DNA from: an uncultured Eubacteriales bacterium
GTDB taxonomy: Bacteria > Bacillota > Clostridia > Lachnospirales > Lachnospiraceae
NCBI GenBank assembly: GCA_949292785.1
Contig: CASFBK010000002.1
Coordinates: 248,001 to 312,000 of the forward strand
DNA: 64,000 nucleotides
Direction: 5' to 3'
Shown one piece after another: positions 17,391 through 24,878 of this stretch. How positions within the stretch are numbered: the first letter of the stretch is position 1; each line of letters begins with the position of its first letter. The notes under the pieces are model-generated. The model did not search any database. It had not been told where the DNA came from and was given only the letters and a program-made list of their open reading frames with translations. Made by a program: the position numbers and the translations under genes.

Positions 17391-18299
17391 ATGGTAATAG
17401 ATAAACTTGTGGAAAAGATAAAGGAAAAGAAGAATCCCTGTATTGTAGGAATTGACCCGGAATGGAACAAAATACCGGATTGTTATAAAAAAGCGGATTC
17501 ACCGGAGCCGGAAGTCATTTTTAGATGGGCAAAAGACATTATTGACTGTGCAGCAGATATTGTGGCTGCCATAAAGCCGCAGATAGCTTTTTTCGAAGTA
17601 TATGGCGCTGAGGGAATGAAAGTATTTCAAAAGATTGTCGCGTATGCACACGAAAAAGGATTAGTTGTGATTGAAGACAGTAAGAGAAATGACATAGGAA
17701 ATACTGCAAAAGCATACGCAAATGCACATCTGTCGAAGGAAGGCGTAATAAATGCAGATTTTATGACCGTTTCTCCATTTCTGGGAACGGACAGCATCCA
17801 GCCCTTTCTGGATGTGGCAGAAAAAAACGAAAAAGGCGTGTTTGTACTGGTGAAAACATCTAATCCCAGCTCTGTTGAGATTTCCGAGGCAAAGAATGAA
17901 AATGGAGAAAAAATAAGTGACTGGCTGGCAGGATATATAAGTTCCGTCGGGCAGAACTATCTCGGGAAAAGTGGTTATTCTGCCGTAGGAGCAGTGGTTG
18001 GCGCAACGTTTCCAGAAGAAGCAAAACGATTAAGAAAAATAATGCACAATCATTATTTTCTTGTCCCCGGTTTTGGTGCGCAGGGAGGGAGCGCAAAAGA
18101 TATTATTTCCTGCTTCAATGATGACGGATTAGGTGCGGTGGTAAGCTCATCCCGGGGAATCCTATATAAATATTTGGAAATTGAAAATTATGATAATAGT
18201 AAAAATATGTACTTAGATATTGTAAGAAAACAGATGTTGGAAATGCAGCAGGAGGTATATGGGGAACTGAAGAAAAACTGTAGGAGGATGGCGTATTGA
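17391..18299 (+). CDS. pyrF: Orotidine 5'-phosphate decarboxylase
   Basis: This enzyme makes UMP from OMP in the last step of pyrimidine synthesis. The 302-residue length and the DSKRNDIGNTAKAYA stretch (about residues 92-106, with the catalytic D-K-D network) mark the long, type-2 PyrF form. GIDPEW near the start is the conserved first strand. It begins one base after the stop of the XRE-OPRT fusion, in the same operon, and has the ribosome site GGAGGCTGC before it. The operon suggests that the fusion protein regulates or senses the pyrimidine pathway. The other pyr genes are not in the window. Confidence 0.93.
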   Translation: MVIDKLVEKIKEKKNPCIVGIDPEWNKIPDCYKKADSPEPEVIFRWAKDIIDCAADIVAAIKPQIAFFEVYGAEGMKVFQKIVAYAHEKGLVVIEDSKRNDIGNTAKAYANAHLSKEGVINADFMTVSPFLGTDSIQPFLDVAEKNEKGVFVLVKTSNPSSVEISEAKNENGEKISDWLAGYISSVGQNYLGKSGYSAVGAVVGATFPEEAKRLRKIMHNHYFLVPGFGAQGGSAKDIISCFNDDGLGAVVSSSRGILYKYLEIENYDNSKNMYLDIVRKQMLEMQQEVYGELKKNCRRMAY

Positions 18300-18316
18300 A
18301 TGGAGGTGAATCATAT

Positions 18317-18388
18317 ATGAAACGATATGTTATGTTTGCATAGCACTGGCTATTGCAATCAAACGTAAATTGTTATAGCCAATGCTAT
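18317..18388 (+). promoter_or_regulatory. Leader peptide and hairpin before the CD3324-family gene
   Basis: GGAGGTG precedes an 8-codon frame, MKRYVMFA, ending in TAG at 18341-18343. The stop lies inside the 5' arm of a hairpin: ATAGC (18340-18344) with GCTAT (18384-18388), and GGCTAT (18348-18353) with ATAGCC (18375-18380). A ribosome halted at the stop would open the hairpin. A second copy with the same layout is at 18875-18943. Confidence 0.6.
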
Positions 18389-18423
18389 TCCTAACGAAAG
18401 AAAAATAAGTTTAGGAGGCAAAC

Positions 18424-18693
18424 ATGGGCTATATAAAAGCAGAGGAAATTCTTCCTGTTGAAATAATTGAAATAATACAGCAGTATGTGGACGGAACAAG
18501 TATATATATTCCAAGAAAGCAGGAAAACAGACAAAAATGGGGAAGTAAAACCTCATACAGATGTGAACTGCAAAACAGGAATCATTTAATCTATGAAGAA
18601 TATCTGTCAGGAGCAGCAATCTGTAATCTGGCAGAAACATACTATTTATCCGAAAAAAGCATACAGCGGATTATTCGAAGTATGAAGGAATAA
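18424..18693 (+). CDS. CD3324-family protein (small helix-turn-helix protein)
   Basis: An 89-residue cytoplasmic protein matching the CD3324 family of clostridia. The N-terminal part (KAEEILPVEIIEIIQQYVDG, then IYIPRK) is typical. The C-terminal 35 residues form a helix-turn-helix of the invertase/transposase kind: YEEYLSGAAICNLAETYYLS then EKSIQRIIR. It has a clean ribosome site (TTAGGAGG) and its own terminator. The upstream region carries a leader peptide and hairpin, so expression is probably controlled after initiation. The biological role of the family is not known. Confidence 0.85.
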   Translation: MGYIKAEEILPVEIIEIIQQYVDGTSIYIPRKQENRQKWGSKTSYRCELQNRNHLIYEEYLSGAAICNLAETYYLSEKSIQRIIRSMKE

Positions 18694-18699
18694 CTTTTT

Positions 18700-18734
18700 G
18701 AGTCGGTGCGTTATGTGCCGGCTCATTCTTTTTT
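18700..18734 (+). terminator. Rho-independent terminator after the CD3324-family gene
   Basis: GAGTCGG (18700-18706) pairs with CCGGCTC (18718-18724, one G-T pair), followed by ATTCTTTTTT. Confidence 0.85.
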
Positions 18735-18766
18735 AGAAAAATCTATGAGGTGGAAAATATGTAATA

Positions 18767-18842
18767 ACAGATGGTAACATAACAGATGGAAACATTGGCA
18801 GATGGAAACATTGGCAGATGGAAACATTAGCAAATGATAACA
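18767..18842 (+). repeat. Short tandem repeats, unit about 16 bases
   Basis: Three near-identical units CAGATGGAAACATTGG run from 18783 to 18830, flanked by diverged copies at 18767-18780 and 18831-18842. There is no spacer sequence between units, so this is a simple tandem array and not CRISPR. It lies upstream of the second leader element. Confidence 0.8.
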
Positions 18843-18874
18843 CAACAACAGAACCTAAAAGGAGGAAAAATTTT

Positions 18875-18943
18875 ATGACAGAACCTGTTTACCTTGCATA
18901 GCGCGGCTATTGCAAGTCAAATAGAATAAGGAATAGCCGACGC
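18875..18943 (+). promoter_or_regulatory. Leader peptide and hairpin before the DUF1062 gene
   Basis: AAAGGAGG precedes an 8-codon frame, MTEPVYLA, ending in TAG at 18899-18901. The stop abuts a hairpin: GCG (18901-18903) with CGC (18941-18943), and GGCTATT (18905-18911) with AATAGCC (18932-18938). TTGCATAGC and GGCTATTGCAA are shared with the element at 18317-18388, including the GCA TAG end of the leader. Confidence 0.6.
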
Positions 18944-18960
18944 ATCGAAATGTAATCAAA

Positions 18961-19016
18961 GTGCAAATGCAAAAAAGAGCAAATGCAGATGAGAAAATGC
19001 AAAGGAGATGCAAATG
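18961..19016 (+). repeat. GCAAATG-type short repeats reaching the DUF1062 start
   Basis: Units like GCAAATGCA, GCAAATGCAG, AAATGCAAAG and GCAAATG recur across 56 bases, ending at the start codon of the DUF1062 gene. Several ATG triplets are created, but only the one at 19014 has a properly spaced GGAG. Confidence 0.6.
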
Positions 19017-19586
19017 AGCTATTTAAAGAAAATAGAATATGAGATGGTTCCGACGGAATCCTTTTTGGTGCTGCGCAACTGTTCCGGCTGTGGCGCAAAA
19101 GCACATTACAAAAATACAAAGAAATTTCGCATTAATGCCAACGGCAATAATCTGGATGTCTGGCTGATTTATCAGTGCGAGAAATGCAAGCATACCTTCA
19201 ACCTTACTGTTTATGAAAGACAGAAGGTAAAGGCAGTGCCCCAGGAAGAATACAGGCGATTTTTGAGCAACGACGAGGAGCTGGCAGAGGAGTACGGCAG
19301 GAACCTTGCGTTTTTTAAGAAAAACAAGGCAGAGGTTGATTTTGAAAATGCAGGCTATCAGTTCGTAAAGCTGCAGGAGACGGAAACTGAAAATGATGGC
19401 GGACAGCAGGTCTTACTTGTTATACATAATCCTTATGGATTAAAAATCCGCCCGGAGAAGCAGATCGCAGAAGTTCTCGAAGTCTCCAGAAGTCAGGTAA
19501 AAAAACTCATGGAGCAGGAGGAAATCAGGGTAGAAAATATGTCGTCACAATCCATTTCTATTTATCTTAACAATTTTATTATGTAA
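19014..19586 (+). CDS. DUF1062 domain protein with zinc-ribbon motif
   Basis: A 190-residue cytoplasmic protein of the DUF1062 family. It has two Cys pairs, CSGCGAKA near residue 22 and CEKCKHTF near residue 55, which should bind one zinc. The C-terminal part ends in a helix-turn-helix-like segment, KQIAEVLEVSRSQVKKLM. GGAG at 19004-19007 fits the ATG at 19014; the ATG at 19008 is too close. It shares a leader-peptide/hairpin arrangement with the CD3324-family gene, so the two may respond to the same signal. The function of the family is unknown. Confidence 0.83.
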   Translation: MSYLKKIEYEMVPTESFLVLRNCSGCGAKAHYKNTKKFRINANGNNLDVWLIYQCEKCKHTFNLTVYERQKVKAVPQEEYRRFLSNDEELAEEYGRNLAFFKKNKAEVDFENAGYQFVKLQETETENDGGQQVLLVIHNPYGLKIRPEKQIAEVLEVSRSQVKKLMEQEEIRVENMSSQSISIYLNNFIM

Positions 19587-19596
19587 TTATTGAAAA

Positions 19597-19634
19597 GGGC
19601 TGGTGCATTAAGAAAACCAGCCCATAGTTTTTTT
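19597..19634 (+). terminator. Rho-independent terminator after the DUF1062 gene
   Basis: GGGCTGG (19597-19603) pairs with CCAGCCC (19617-19623), followed by ATAG and seven T. Confidence 0.88.
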
Positions 19635-19684
19635 GAACCTATTGATATGCGCGACTCCGTAGTGGACATAAAGAAAACCATAAT

Positions 19685-19713
19685 TTGACGTCAACTGAGT
19701 TTTCTGCTATAAT
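19685..19713 (+). promoter_or_regulatory. Promoter of the MATE exporter leader
   Basis: TTGACG (19685-19690), 17 bases, TATAAT (19708-19713). Transcription would start near 19720 and produce a leader of about 125 bases that holds an attenuator. Confidence 0.85.
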
Positions 19714-19718
19714 AAAGA

Positions 19719-19800
19719 CCTAAAACCTGTGTGAATTTTTCTGAACCGCAAGGCTTATTTTTCGTCACACCTAATTTTTGTTAGGTGTGGCGTTTTTTTG
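19719..19800 (+). ncRNA. Riboswitch-like attenuator, probable guanidine-IV (mepA) class
   Basis: The leader has an early segment GTGTGA (19729-19734) that can pair with TCACAC (19765-19770). The same CACAC belongs to a terminator stem, CACACCTAA (19766-19774) with TTAGGTGTG (19781-19789), followed by seven T. The two pairings exclude each other, the hallmark of a transcription-controlling riboswitch. Between them lies a compact GAACCGCAAGGC segment. Guanidine-IV RNAs (mepA motif) are known before MATE genes in Clostridia. The switch architecture is seen directly; the class is inferred from size and context. Confidence 0.6.
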
Positions 19801-19846
19801 TTGAAATAAAATGCACAGGGTAGATTATATAAAACGGAGGTTTTTT

Positions 19847-21187
19847 ATGAATCAATCCTTTATGAAGGAGAAGCCTGTGCTTCCCCTTGTTTTGTCTATG
19901 TCAATGCCGATGGTATTGTCAATGCTGGTAACATCTTTATACAATATTGTGGACAGCTATTTTGTTGCCAGAATCAGTGAAGAGGCGATGACTGCACTGT
20001 CCCTGGTTTATCCACTGCAGATATTGGAAAATTCCATTGCAGTAGGTTTTGGTATTGGTGTTAATGCTGCCGCAGCTTACTATCTCGGTGCAGAACGGTC
20101 AGAGACAGCCAATGATACGGTTTCTGCAGGAGTTTTCTTAAGTGCAGTACATGGATTGGTGATGACGCTCTTTTTTGTTGTGACGGCATCCCCTTTTCTG
20201 AAGATTTTTACAGGGGACATAACAATATTAGAATATGGGAAAACATATTCATATATCGTATTTACTTTTACAATCCCTTATTTCATTGGCATTACCTTTG
20301 AGAAAATCTTCCAGGCAGAAGGGCAAATGGTGGTGTCTATGGTCAGCATGATAATCGGCTGTGTTGTGAATATCATACTTGATCCGTTGATGATTTTCGG
20401 AGTAGGTCCTTTTCCGAGGATGGGCGTAGTAGGCGCAGCTCTGGCGACAGGAATCGGACAGGTGATTTCCCTGCTGGTCTATATTATCATCTATTTTAGA
20501 AAACCTCTGCCGTTAAAGCTGCGTTTCCGAAGAGAAATGCTAAATAAAAATCTCTGCAAACGTATTTATTCCGTAGGAATTCCCGCATCCATCAACATGG
20601 CGTTGCCGTCTTTGCTGATTACAGCATTAAATGGAATTCTTGCAGTGTTTTCGGCAGCCTATGTGCTGGTTCTTGGGATTTATTTTAAACTGCAAACCTT
20701 TATTTACCTGACTGCAAACGGCATTGTGCAGGGAATACGACCGATTGTCGGTTATAATTATGGGGCAAAAGAATACAGGCGGGTAGATATGGTTTTCAAA
20801 ACTGCGCTTCGTCTGGCGCTTGCTGTTATGTTGGCAGGAACGATGATCTGCCTTGCGGCTTCCAGTGCATTAATTGGCATATTTACAGACAATGCAGACA
20901 CCATTCGTATCGGACAGACGGCACTTCGCATTATCTGTCTTGGATTCACAGTCTCTGCGATTTCGGTGACCGTCAGCGGCGTATTAGAAGGATTGGGGCA
21001 GGGAAAACTTTCCCTAGTAATTTCACTAATGCGCTATATTATCATAATAATACCGGCAGCATTTTTGCTGAGCAGGCTATTTGGAGCGGTAGGAGTGTGG
21101 CACGCATTTTGGATTTCTGAATTGATAACGGCACTGGCATCCTGGTTTTTATATCAGAGAAAGATTAAGAGAACCTTTAAAACATGA
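19847..21187 (+). CDS. MATE-family efflux transporter (MepA-like)
   Basis: A 446-residue, twelve-helix membrane exporter driven by Na+ or H+. The first helix, LPLVLSMSMPMVLSMLVTSL, followed by YNIVDSYFV, is the typical MATE opening, and the second half repeats it (VGIPASINMALPSLL, then GYNYGAKEY). It resembles the MepA subgroup. GGAGG at 19836-19840 selects the ATG at 19847 over 19811. It lies behind its own promoter and a riboswitch-like terminator, suggesting ligand-induced expression; guanidine or a drug-like cation would be the expected substrate if the riboswitch class is right. Its stop codon lies in the downstream terminator stem. Confidence 0.92.
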   Translation: MNQSFMKEKPVLPLVLSMSMPMVLSMLVTSLYNIVDSYFVARISEEAMTALSLVYPLQILENSIAVGFGIGVNAAAAYYLGAERSETANDTVSAGVFLSAVHGLVMTLFFVVTASPFLKIFTGDITILEYGKTYSYIVFTFTIPYFIGITFEKIFQAEGQMVVSMVSMIIGCVVNIILDPLMIFGVGPFPRMGVVGAALATGIGQVISLLVYIIIYFRKPLPLKLRFRREMLNKNLCKRIYSVGIPASINMALPSLLITALNGILAVFSAAYVLVLGIYFKLQTFIYLTANGIVQGIRPIVGYNYGAKEYRRVDMVFKTALRLALAVMLAGTMICLAASSALIGIFTDNADTIRIGQTALRIICLGFTVSAISVTVSGVLEGLGQGKLSLVISLMRYIIIIIPAAFLLSRLFGAVGVWHAFWISELITALASWFLYQRKIKRTFKT

Positions 21188-21208
21188 CATATACATGTCA
21201 TGTTTTTT
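21181..21208 (+). terminator. Terminator overlapping the MATE stop codon
   Basis: AACATGACAT (21181-21190) and ATGTCATGTT (21195-21204) form a perfect 10-bp stem with a four-base loop, followed by T to 21208. Confidence 0.85.
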
Positions 21209-21225
21209 GTGTTATCCTAGTAACA
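21181..21225 (+). promoter_or_regulatory. Promoter/operator A, upstream of the GNAT-YoaP gene
   Basis: Besides terminating the MATE gene, this stretch resembles 25736-25780: both start AACATGACATA and keep TGTC.TG, TTT and TGTG at equal spacing. A weak promoter with the same geometry can be drawn, ATGTCA (21195-21200), 17 bases, TAGTAA. A common regulator, perhaps the WYL protein, is an inference. Confidence 0.4.
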
Positions 21226-21245
21226 AAAACAAAGGAGACAAAAAT

Positions 21246-22019
21246 ATGGAATTGATAAAGCTCACCCCGGAAAACCTCGAAAAAGAGCACATCTGCTGTG
21301 CCATTTCCAATAACAAGGACTGCCAGGTATCCTCCAAAAAGGCATGGCTTTCCCAGCGGATGCAGGAAGGGCTGGTATTCCTAAAGGCAAATGTCCGTGG
21401 AAAATGTTTTATCGAATATCTGCCCGCCGAATATGCATGGGCACCGGTGGAAGCCCCCAATTATATGTACATAGACTGCCTTTGGGTTTCCGGGAAGTTT
21501 AAGGGACAAGGCATTTCCAATCAACTGTTAGAAGCATGTATGCAGGATAGCAGACAAAAGGGAAAAAGCGGACTCGCAATCTTATCCTCAGAGACAAAAC
21601 GTTCTTTTCTATCAGACAAAAAGTTTCTGTTACACAAGGGATTTCAAGTAGCAGATAAAGCAGAGCCATATTTTGAACTTATGTACCTGCCTTTGGAAGA
21701 AAATGCATCGGTGCCCAAGATTAAGGAAAATGCCAGAAAAGCACAAATCAGCCAGAAAGGCTTCGTCCTTTATTATACCAGCCAATGTCCTTTTACAGCC
21801 AAAAATGCGCCATTAATCGAGCAGAGCGCAAAAGAGAAAAATCTGCCCTTTACAAGTATTCACATAGAAGACTGTAGCCAGGCACAGAGTATGCCGATAT
21901 TATTTACCACATATGCCCTTTTCTATAATGGAGAATTTATAACCCATGAAATTTTATCTGTAAAGAAATTTGAGAATCTGGCAGAAGAGTTAATTGGATG
22001 TAAGACAGAAAAGTTATAA
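21246..22019 (+). CDS. GNAT acetyltransferase with C-terminal YoaP domain
   Basis: A 257-residue cytoplasmic protein. Residues 1-150 form a GNAT N-acetyltransferase domain; the acetyl-CoA-binding strip is WVSGKFKGQGISNQLLEA. Residues about 165-257 match the YoaP domain, with a thioredoxin-like start (VLYYTSQCPFTAKNAPLIE, one Cys) and ITHEILSVKKFE near the end. AAAGGAGA supports the ATG at 21246, not the 21195 opening. It precedes a WYL regulator gene by 11 bases and is probably co-transcribed with it. The substrate is unknown; small-molecule or toxin modification would suit the neighbouring exporters. Confidence 0.87.
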   Translation: MELIKLTPENLEKEHICCAISNNKDCQVSSKKAWLSQRMQEGLVFLKANVRGKCFIEYLPAEYAWAPVEAPNYMYIDCLWVSGKFKGQGISNQLLEACMQDSRQKGKSGLAILSSETKRSFLSDKKFLLHKGFQVADKAEPYFELMYLPLEENASVPKIKENARKAQISQKGFVLYYTSQCPFTAKNAPLIEQSAKEKNLPFTSIHIEDCSQAQSMPILFTTYALFYNGEFITHEILSVKKFENLAEELIGCKTEKL

Positions 22020-22030
22020 GGAGTACCAGC

Positions 22031-22939
22031 ATGAAAATTGACCGTCTAATCGGAATTCTATCCATCCTGTTGCAGCAGGAGCAGGTAACCGCTCCGTACT
22101 TAGCAGAACGCTTCGAAGTATCCAGGCGAACCATCAACAGAGATATCGAAGACCTGTGCAAAGCAGGCATTCCCATAATGACCCGCCAGGGCATCAAGGG
22201 AGGTATTTCCATTATGGAAGGCTATAAAATTGACCGAACGCTTTTAACCTCCTCTGATTTACAGGCAATTTTTGCAGGACTGAGGAGTCTGGATAGTGTC
22301 AGCGGAACCAACCGCTATGGTCAGCTCATGGAAAAATTATCCGTTGGGGCATCGGGTGTGATAGCAGGAGACCAGCATATTTTAATCGACCTGTCCTCCT
22401 GGTACAAAGGCGCTCTGGCGCCTAAAATTGAGATGATTCACGGAGGAATAGAACAGCAGGAGCTGCTTGGATTTACCTATTTTTCCCCAAGGGGTGAGAG
22501 CAGGAGAGAAATTGAGCCCTATCATCTGGTGTTCCAGTGGTCAAGCTGGTATGTTTGGGGCTGGTGCCGAAAACGCCGCGACTTTCGCTTATTTAAGCTG
22601 AATCGAATGACCGATTTGCACTGCACAGGAGAAAAATTCGAGAAAAGAGAAGTACCACTGCCGAATTTGGCAACAGAAAAGATTTTTCCCCATAAGCTTC
22701 AGGTGAAGGCAGTATTTGCACCGGAATGTAAATGGCGCTTAATTGAGGAATTTGGAAAAGACTGTTACCTGGAACAGCCGGATGGAAGCCTGTTGTTTCA
22801 ATTCGGACATACGGACCGGGAGAATCTGCTTAGCTGGATACTTTCCTTTGGTGATAAAGCAGAACTGCTGGAGCCGGCTGACTTGCGGGAAGAACTTTTG
22901 CGAATCGGAGAGGAAATCCGGCAGAAATACAGTTTGTAA
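22031..22939 (+). CDS. YafY-type helix-turn-helix regulator with WYL domain
   Basis: A 302-residue transcription factor. Residues 1-60 form a DeoR/YafY winged helix (QVTAPYLAERFEVSRRTINR, then DIEDL). Residues about 140-215 contain the WYL ligand-binding fold, with RREIEPYHLVFQWSSWYVWG and the R-F-K-L-NR strip. The C-terminal WCX-like extension follows. AAGGAG lies before the ATG. It forms a unit with the GNAT-YoaP gene. A related promoter element before the MmcQ/GyrI pair (25736) suggests these could be its second target. The effector is unknown; WYL proteins often bind nucleic acid or small ligands. Confidence 0.9.
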   Translation: MKIDRLIGILSILLQQEQVTAPYLAERFEVSRRTINRDIEDLCKAGIPIMTRQGIKGGISIMEGYKIDRTLLTSSDLQAIFAGLRSLDSVSGTNRYGQLMEKLSVGASGVIAGDQHILIDLSSWYKGALAPKIEMIHGGIEQQELLGFTYFSPRGESRREIEPYHLVFQWSSWYVWGWCRKRRDFRLFKLNRMTDLHCTGEKFEKREVPLPNLATEKIFPHKLQVKAVFAPECKWRLIEEFGKDCYLEQPDGSLLFQFGHTDRENLLSWILSFGDKAELLEPADLREELLRIGEEIRQKYSL

Positions 22940-23038
22940 TGGAATTTGATTGCCAGTAAAATATGAAAATGATAAAATAAAAAGCAGTAAAGGGAGAAAA
23001 GTTCACAGCAGAAAAATACAAAATAAGGAGATACACAC

Positions 23039-24061
23039 ATGATTGAAGTAAAACACATTTCTAAGGACTTTGTATCTGCGAAAAAGTACCCGGGACTGAA
23101 AGGGGCAATAAAGGGCTTATTCTCCAATGAAAAAATAGTAAAAAGGGCAGTAGAAGACATCTCTTTTAACATTGCCGACGGAGAAATCGTGGGGTACATC
23201 GGAAGCAATGGAGCAGGAAAGTCAACTACCATTAAAATGATGACAGGGATTTTAAATCCTACCAGTGGGGAATGTCTGGTAAACGGAGTGAATCCCAGCA
23301 AGAACCGAAAACAGAATGCACAGAATATCGGAGTTGTATTCGGACAGAGAACCCAGCTATGGTGGGATTTGCCCTTAAGTGAATCCTTTACGATTTTAAA
23401 AGAGATTTATAAAGTATCGGATGAAGAATATCAGGAACGGATGGAATTTCTAAACCGTGTACTGGAACTGGAAAAGTTTTTCACTTCTCCGGTACGGACC
23501 TTGTCGCTGGGACAGCGTATGCGTGCTGATTTAGGAGCGGCATTGTTACATAATCCAAAAGTCCTTTACTTAGACGAGCCAACCATCGGGTTAGACCTTG
23601 TAGTAAAGGATAACATTCGGGAAGCGATTCGTGAAATTAATCAGAAGTATAACACAACGGTGATTCTTACCACCCATGATATTGGAGATATTGAAGAACT
23701 GTGCAGCAGAATTATTATTATTGATGAAGGAAAGAAGATTTATGACGGTTCCCTTGCTGCATTGAAAGAAGAATATGGAACGGTACGAACTGTTACTATG
23801 GAGGTCAAATCCATAGAAAAGCTACAGGAAGTCAATCTGGCGAAGGAGTTTGACGTTGCGCCAAAACAGTGCCGGGTAGAACTTGACAGAGAGAAGAATA
23901 CCTGTCAGGTGGTATTTGATAAGCATAAGGTACAGGTTCCACAGATATTATCCCGTATCATGGAGGTTACAGAGGTCAAAGATGTGCAGATTCAGGAGAC
24001 GGAACTGGCAGAGATTGTAAAAGCGATTTACCGTCATGAAAACGGGGAGGCGGTTTTATGA
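23039..24061 (+). CDS. ABC exporter ATP-binding protein (COG4586 type)
   Basis: A 340-residue ATPase of the uncharacterised ABC-2 exporter group COG4586. Walker A is GSNGAGKST, the signature is LSLGQRMRA, Walker B is VLYLDEPTIGLD and the switch His is in TTHDIGDIEE. The LKGAIKGLFSNE segment before the first strand and a C-terminal regulatory part of about 90 residues are typical of the group. AAGGAG precedes the ATG. The stop overlaps the first permease start (ATGA). Related three-gene systems have been linked to viologen or drug export; the substrate here is unknown. Confidence 0.9.
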   Translation: MIEVKHISKDFVSAKKYPGLKGAIKGLFSNEKIVKRAVEDISFNIADGEIVGYIGSNGAGKSTTIKMMTGILNPTSGECLVNGVNPSKNRKQNAQNIGVVFGQRTQLWWDLPLSESFTILKEIYKVSDEEYQERMEFLNRVLELEKFFTSPVRTLSLGQRMRADLGAALLHNPKVLYLDEPTIGLDLVVKDNIREAIREINQKYNTTVILTTHDIGDIEELCSRIIIIDEGKKIYDGSLAALKEEYGTVRTVTMEVKSIEKLQEVNLAKEFDVAPKQCRVELDREKNTCQVVFDKHKVQVPQILSRIMEVTEVKDVQIQETELAEIVKAIYRHENGEAVL

Positions 24062-24876
24062 GAAAAATGCTAAAAATCTATGCGCCCTTTTCCATTAATG
24101 AAATCAAGCGTCAATTAGCGTATAAGGGAGCGTTTTATCTCTGGATTCTGGTTAATATCTTTGGTTCTTTTATCAGCTATTATCTGTGGATGGCGGTATA
24201 TGGAAGCGCTGAAACAGGAGTACTGGGAGGGATGACCAGAAATGAAATGGTGGTCTATGTCTTTATGGCATATGTAACCGGAAGCATGGTCAATATTTCC
24301 ATCTCCAAAACAGTCAGTGACGATATTGTAAAGGGAACGGTGTCGATGAATCTTATAAAGCCCATTGATTACAGAATGAGTCTTATTGCAAGGGCTGTGG
24401 GGGATATGGTTTATCAGTTCCTGCTGCCGGGGATTTTTATCTGGATTGGACTGGAAATCTACCGTGTGCAGGTATTAGGGGAACAGATAGTAAGCATTAC
24501 AACCATTCTTTGGTATCTTATCAGCGTTGTTATGAGCTTTCTGATTTATGTATTATTTGATTTTTGTTTTGGAATGATTGCGTTTTTTACTACCTACATA
24601 TTTGGCATGACCATGGCGAAAAATGCCATTTTAAGCTTTTTGACGGGACAGTTGATTCCGTTGTCCTTTTTCCCGGAGGGAGTACAGAAGGTATTTGATT
24701 TTCTTCCGTTTTCTTCCATGATATATACCCCGGTGATGATTTATCTTGGAAAATATACCGGGAGCGAGTTGGTATTTGTTTTATTGCGGCAGGCAGTATG
24801 GGTGCTGATATTATATGCAGCGGGCAGTCTGATTTGGCGTAAGGTTACCACAAGACTGGTAGTATTGGGAGGGTAG
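24058..24876 (+). CDS. ABC-2 type permease (COG4587 type)
   Basis: A 272-residue permease with six predicted membrane helices. SFFPEGVQKVFDFLPFSSMI near residue 200 is the sort of conserved loop found in the COG4587/DUF990 group. It starts inside the stop codon of the ATPase gene and is followed three bases later by a second, related permease, so a heterodimeric membrane pore is likely. It is part of the exporter operon 23039-25679. Confidence 0.88.
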   Translation: MRKMLKIYAPFSINEIKRQLAYKGAFYLWILVNIFGSFISYYLWMAVYGSAETGVLGGMTRNEMVVYVFMAYVTGSMVNISISKTVSDDIVKGTVSMNLIKPIDYRMSLIARAVGDMVYQFLLPGIFIWIGLEIYRVQVLGEQIVSITTILWYLISVVMSFLIYVLFDFCFGMIAFFTTYIFGMTMAKNAILSFLTGQLIPLSFFPEGVQKVFDFLPFSSMIYTPVMIYLGKYTGSELVFVLLRQAVWVLILYAAGSLIWRKVTTRLVVLGG

Positions 24877-24878
24877 AG

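Noticed and set aside
18767-18842. CRISPR array
   Set aside because: The repeats are directly adjacent without unique spacers, and no cas gene is present.
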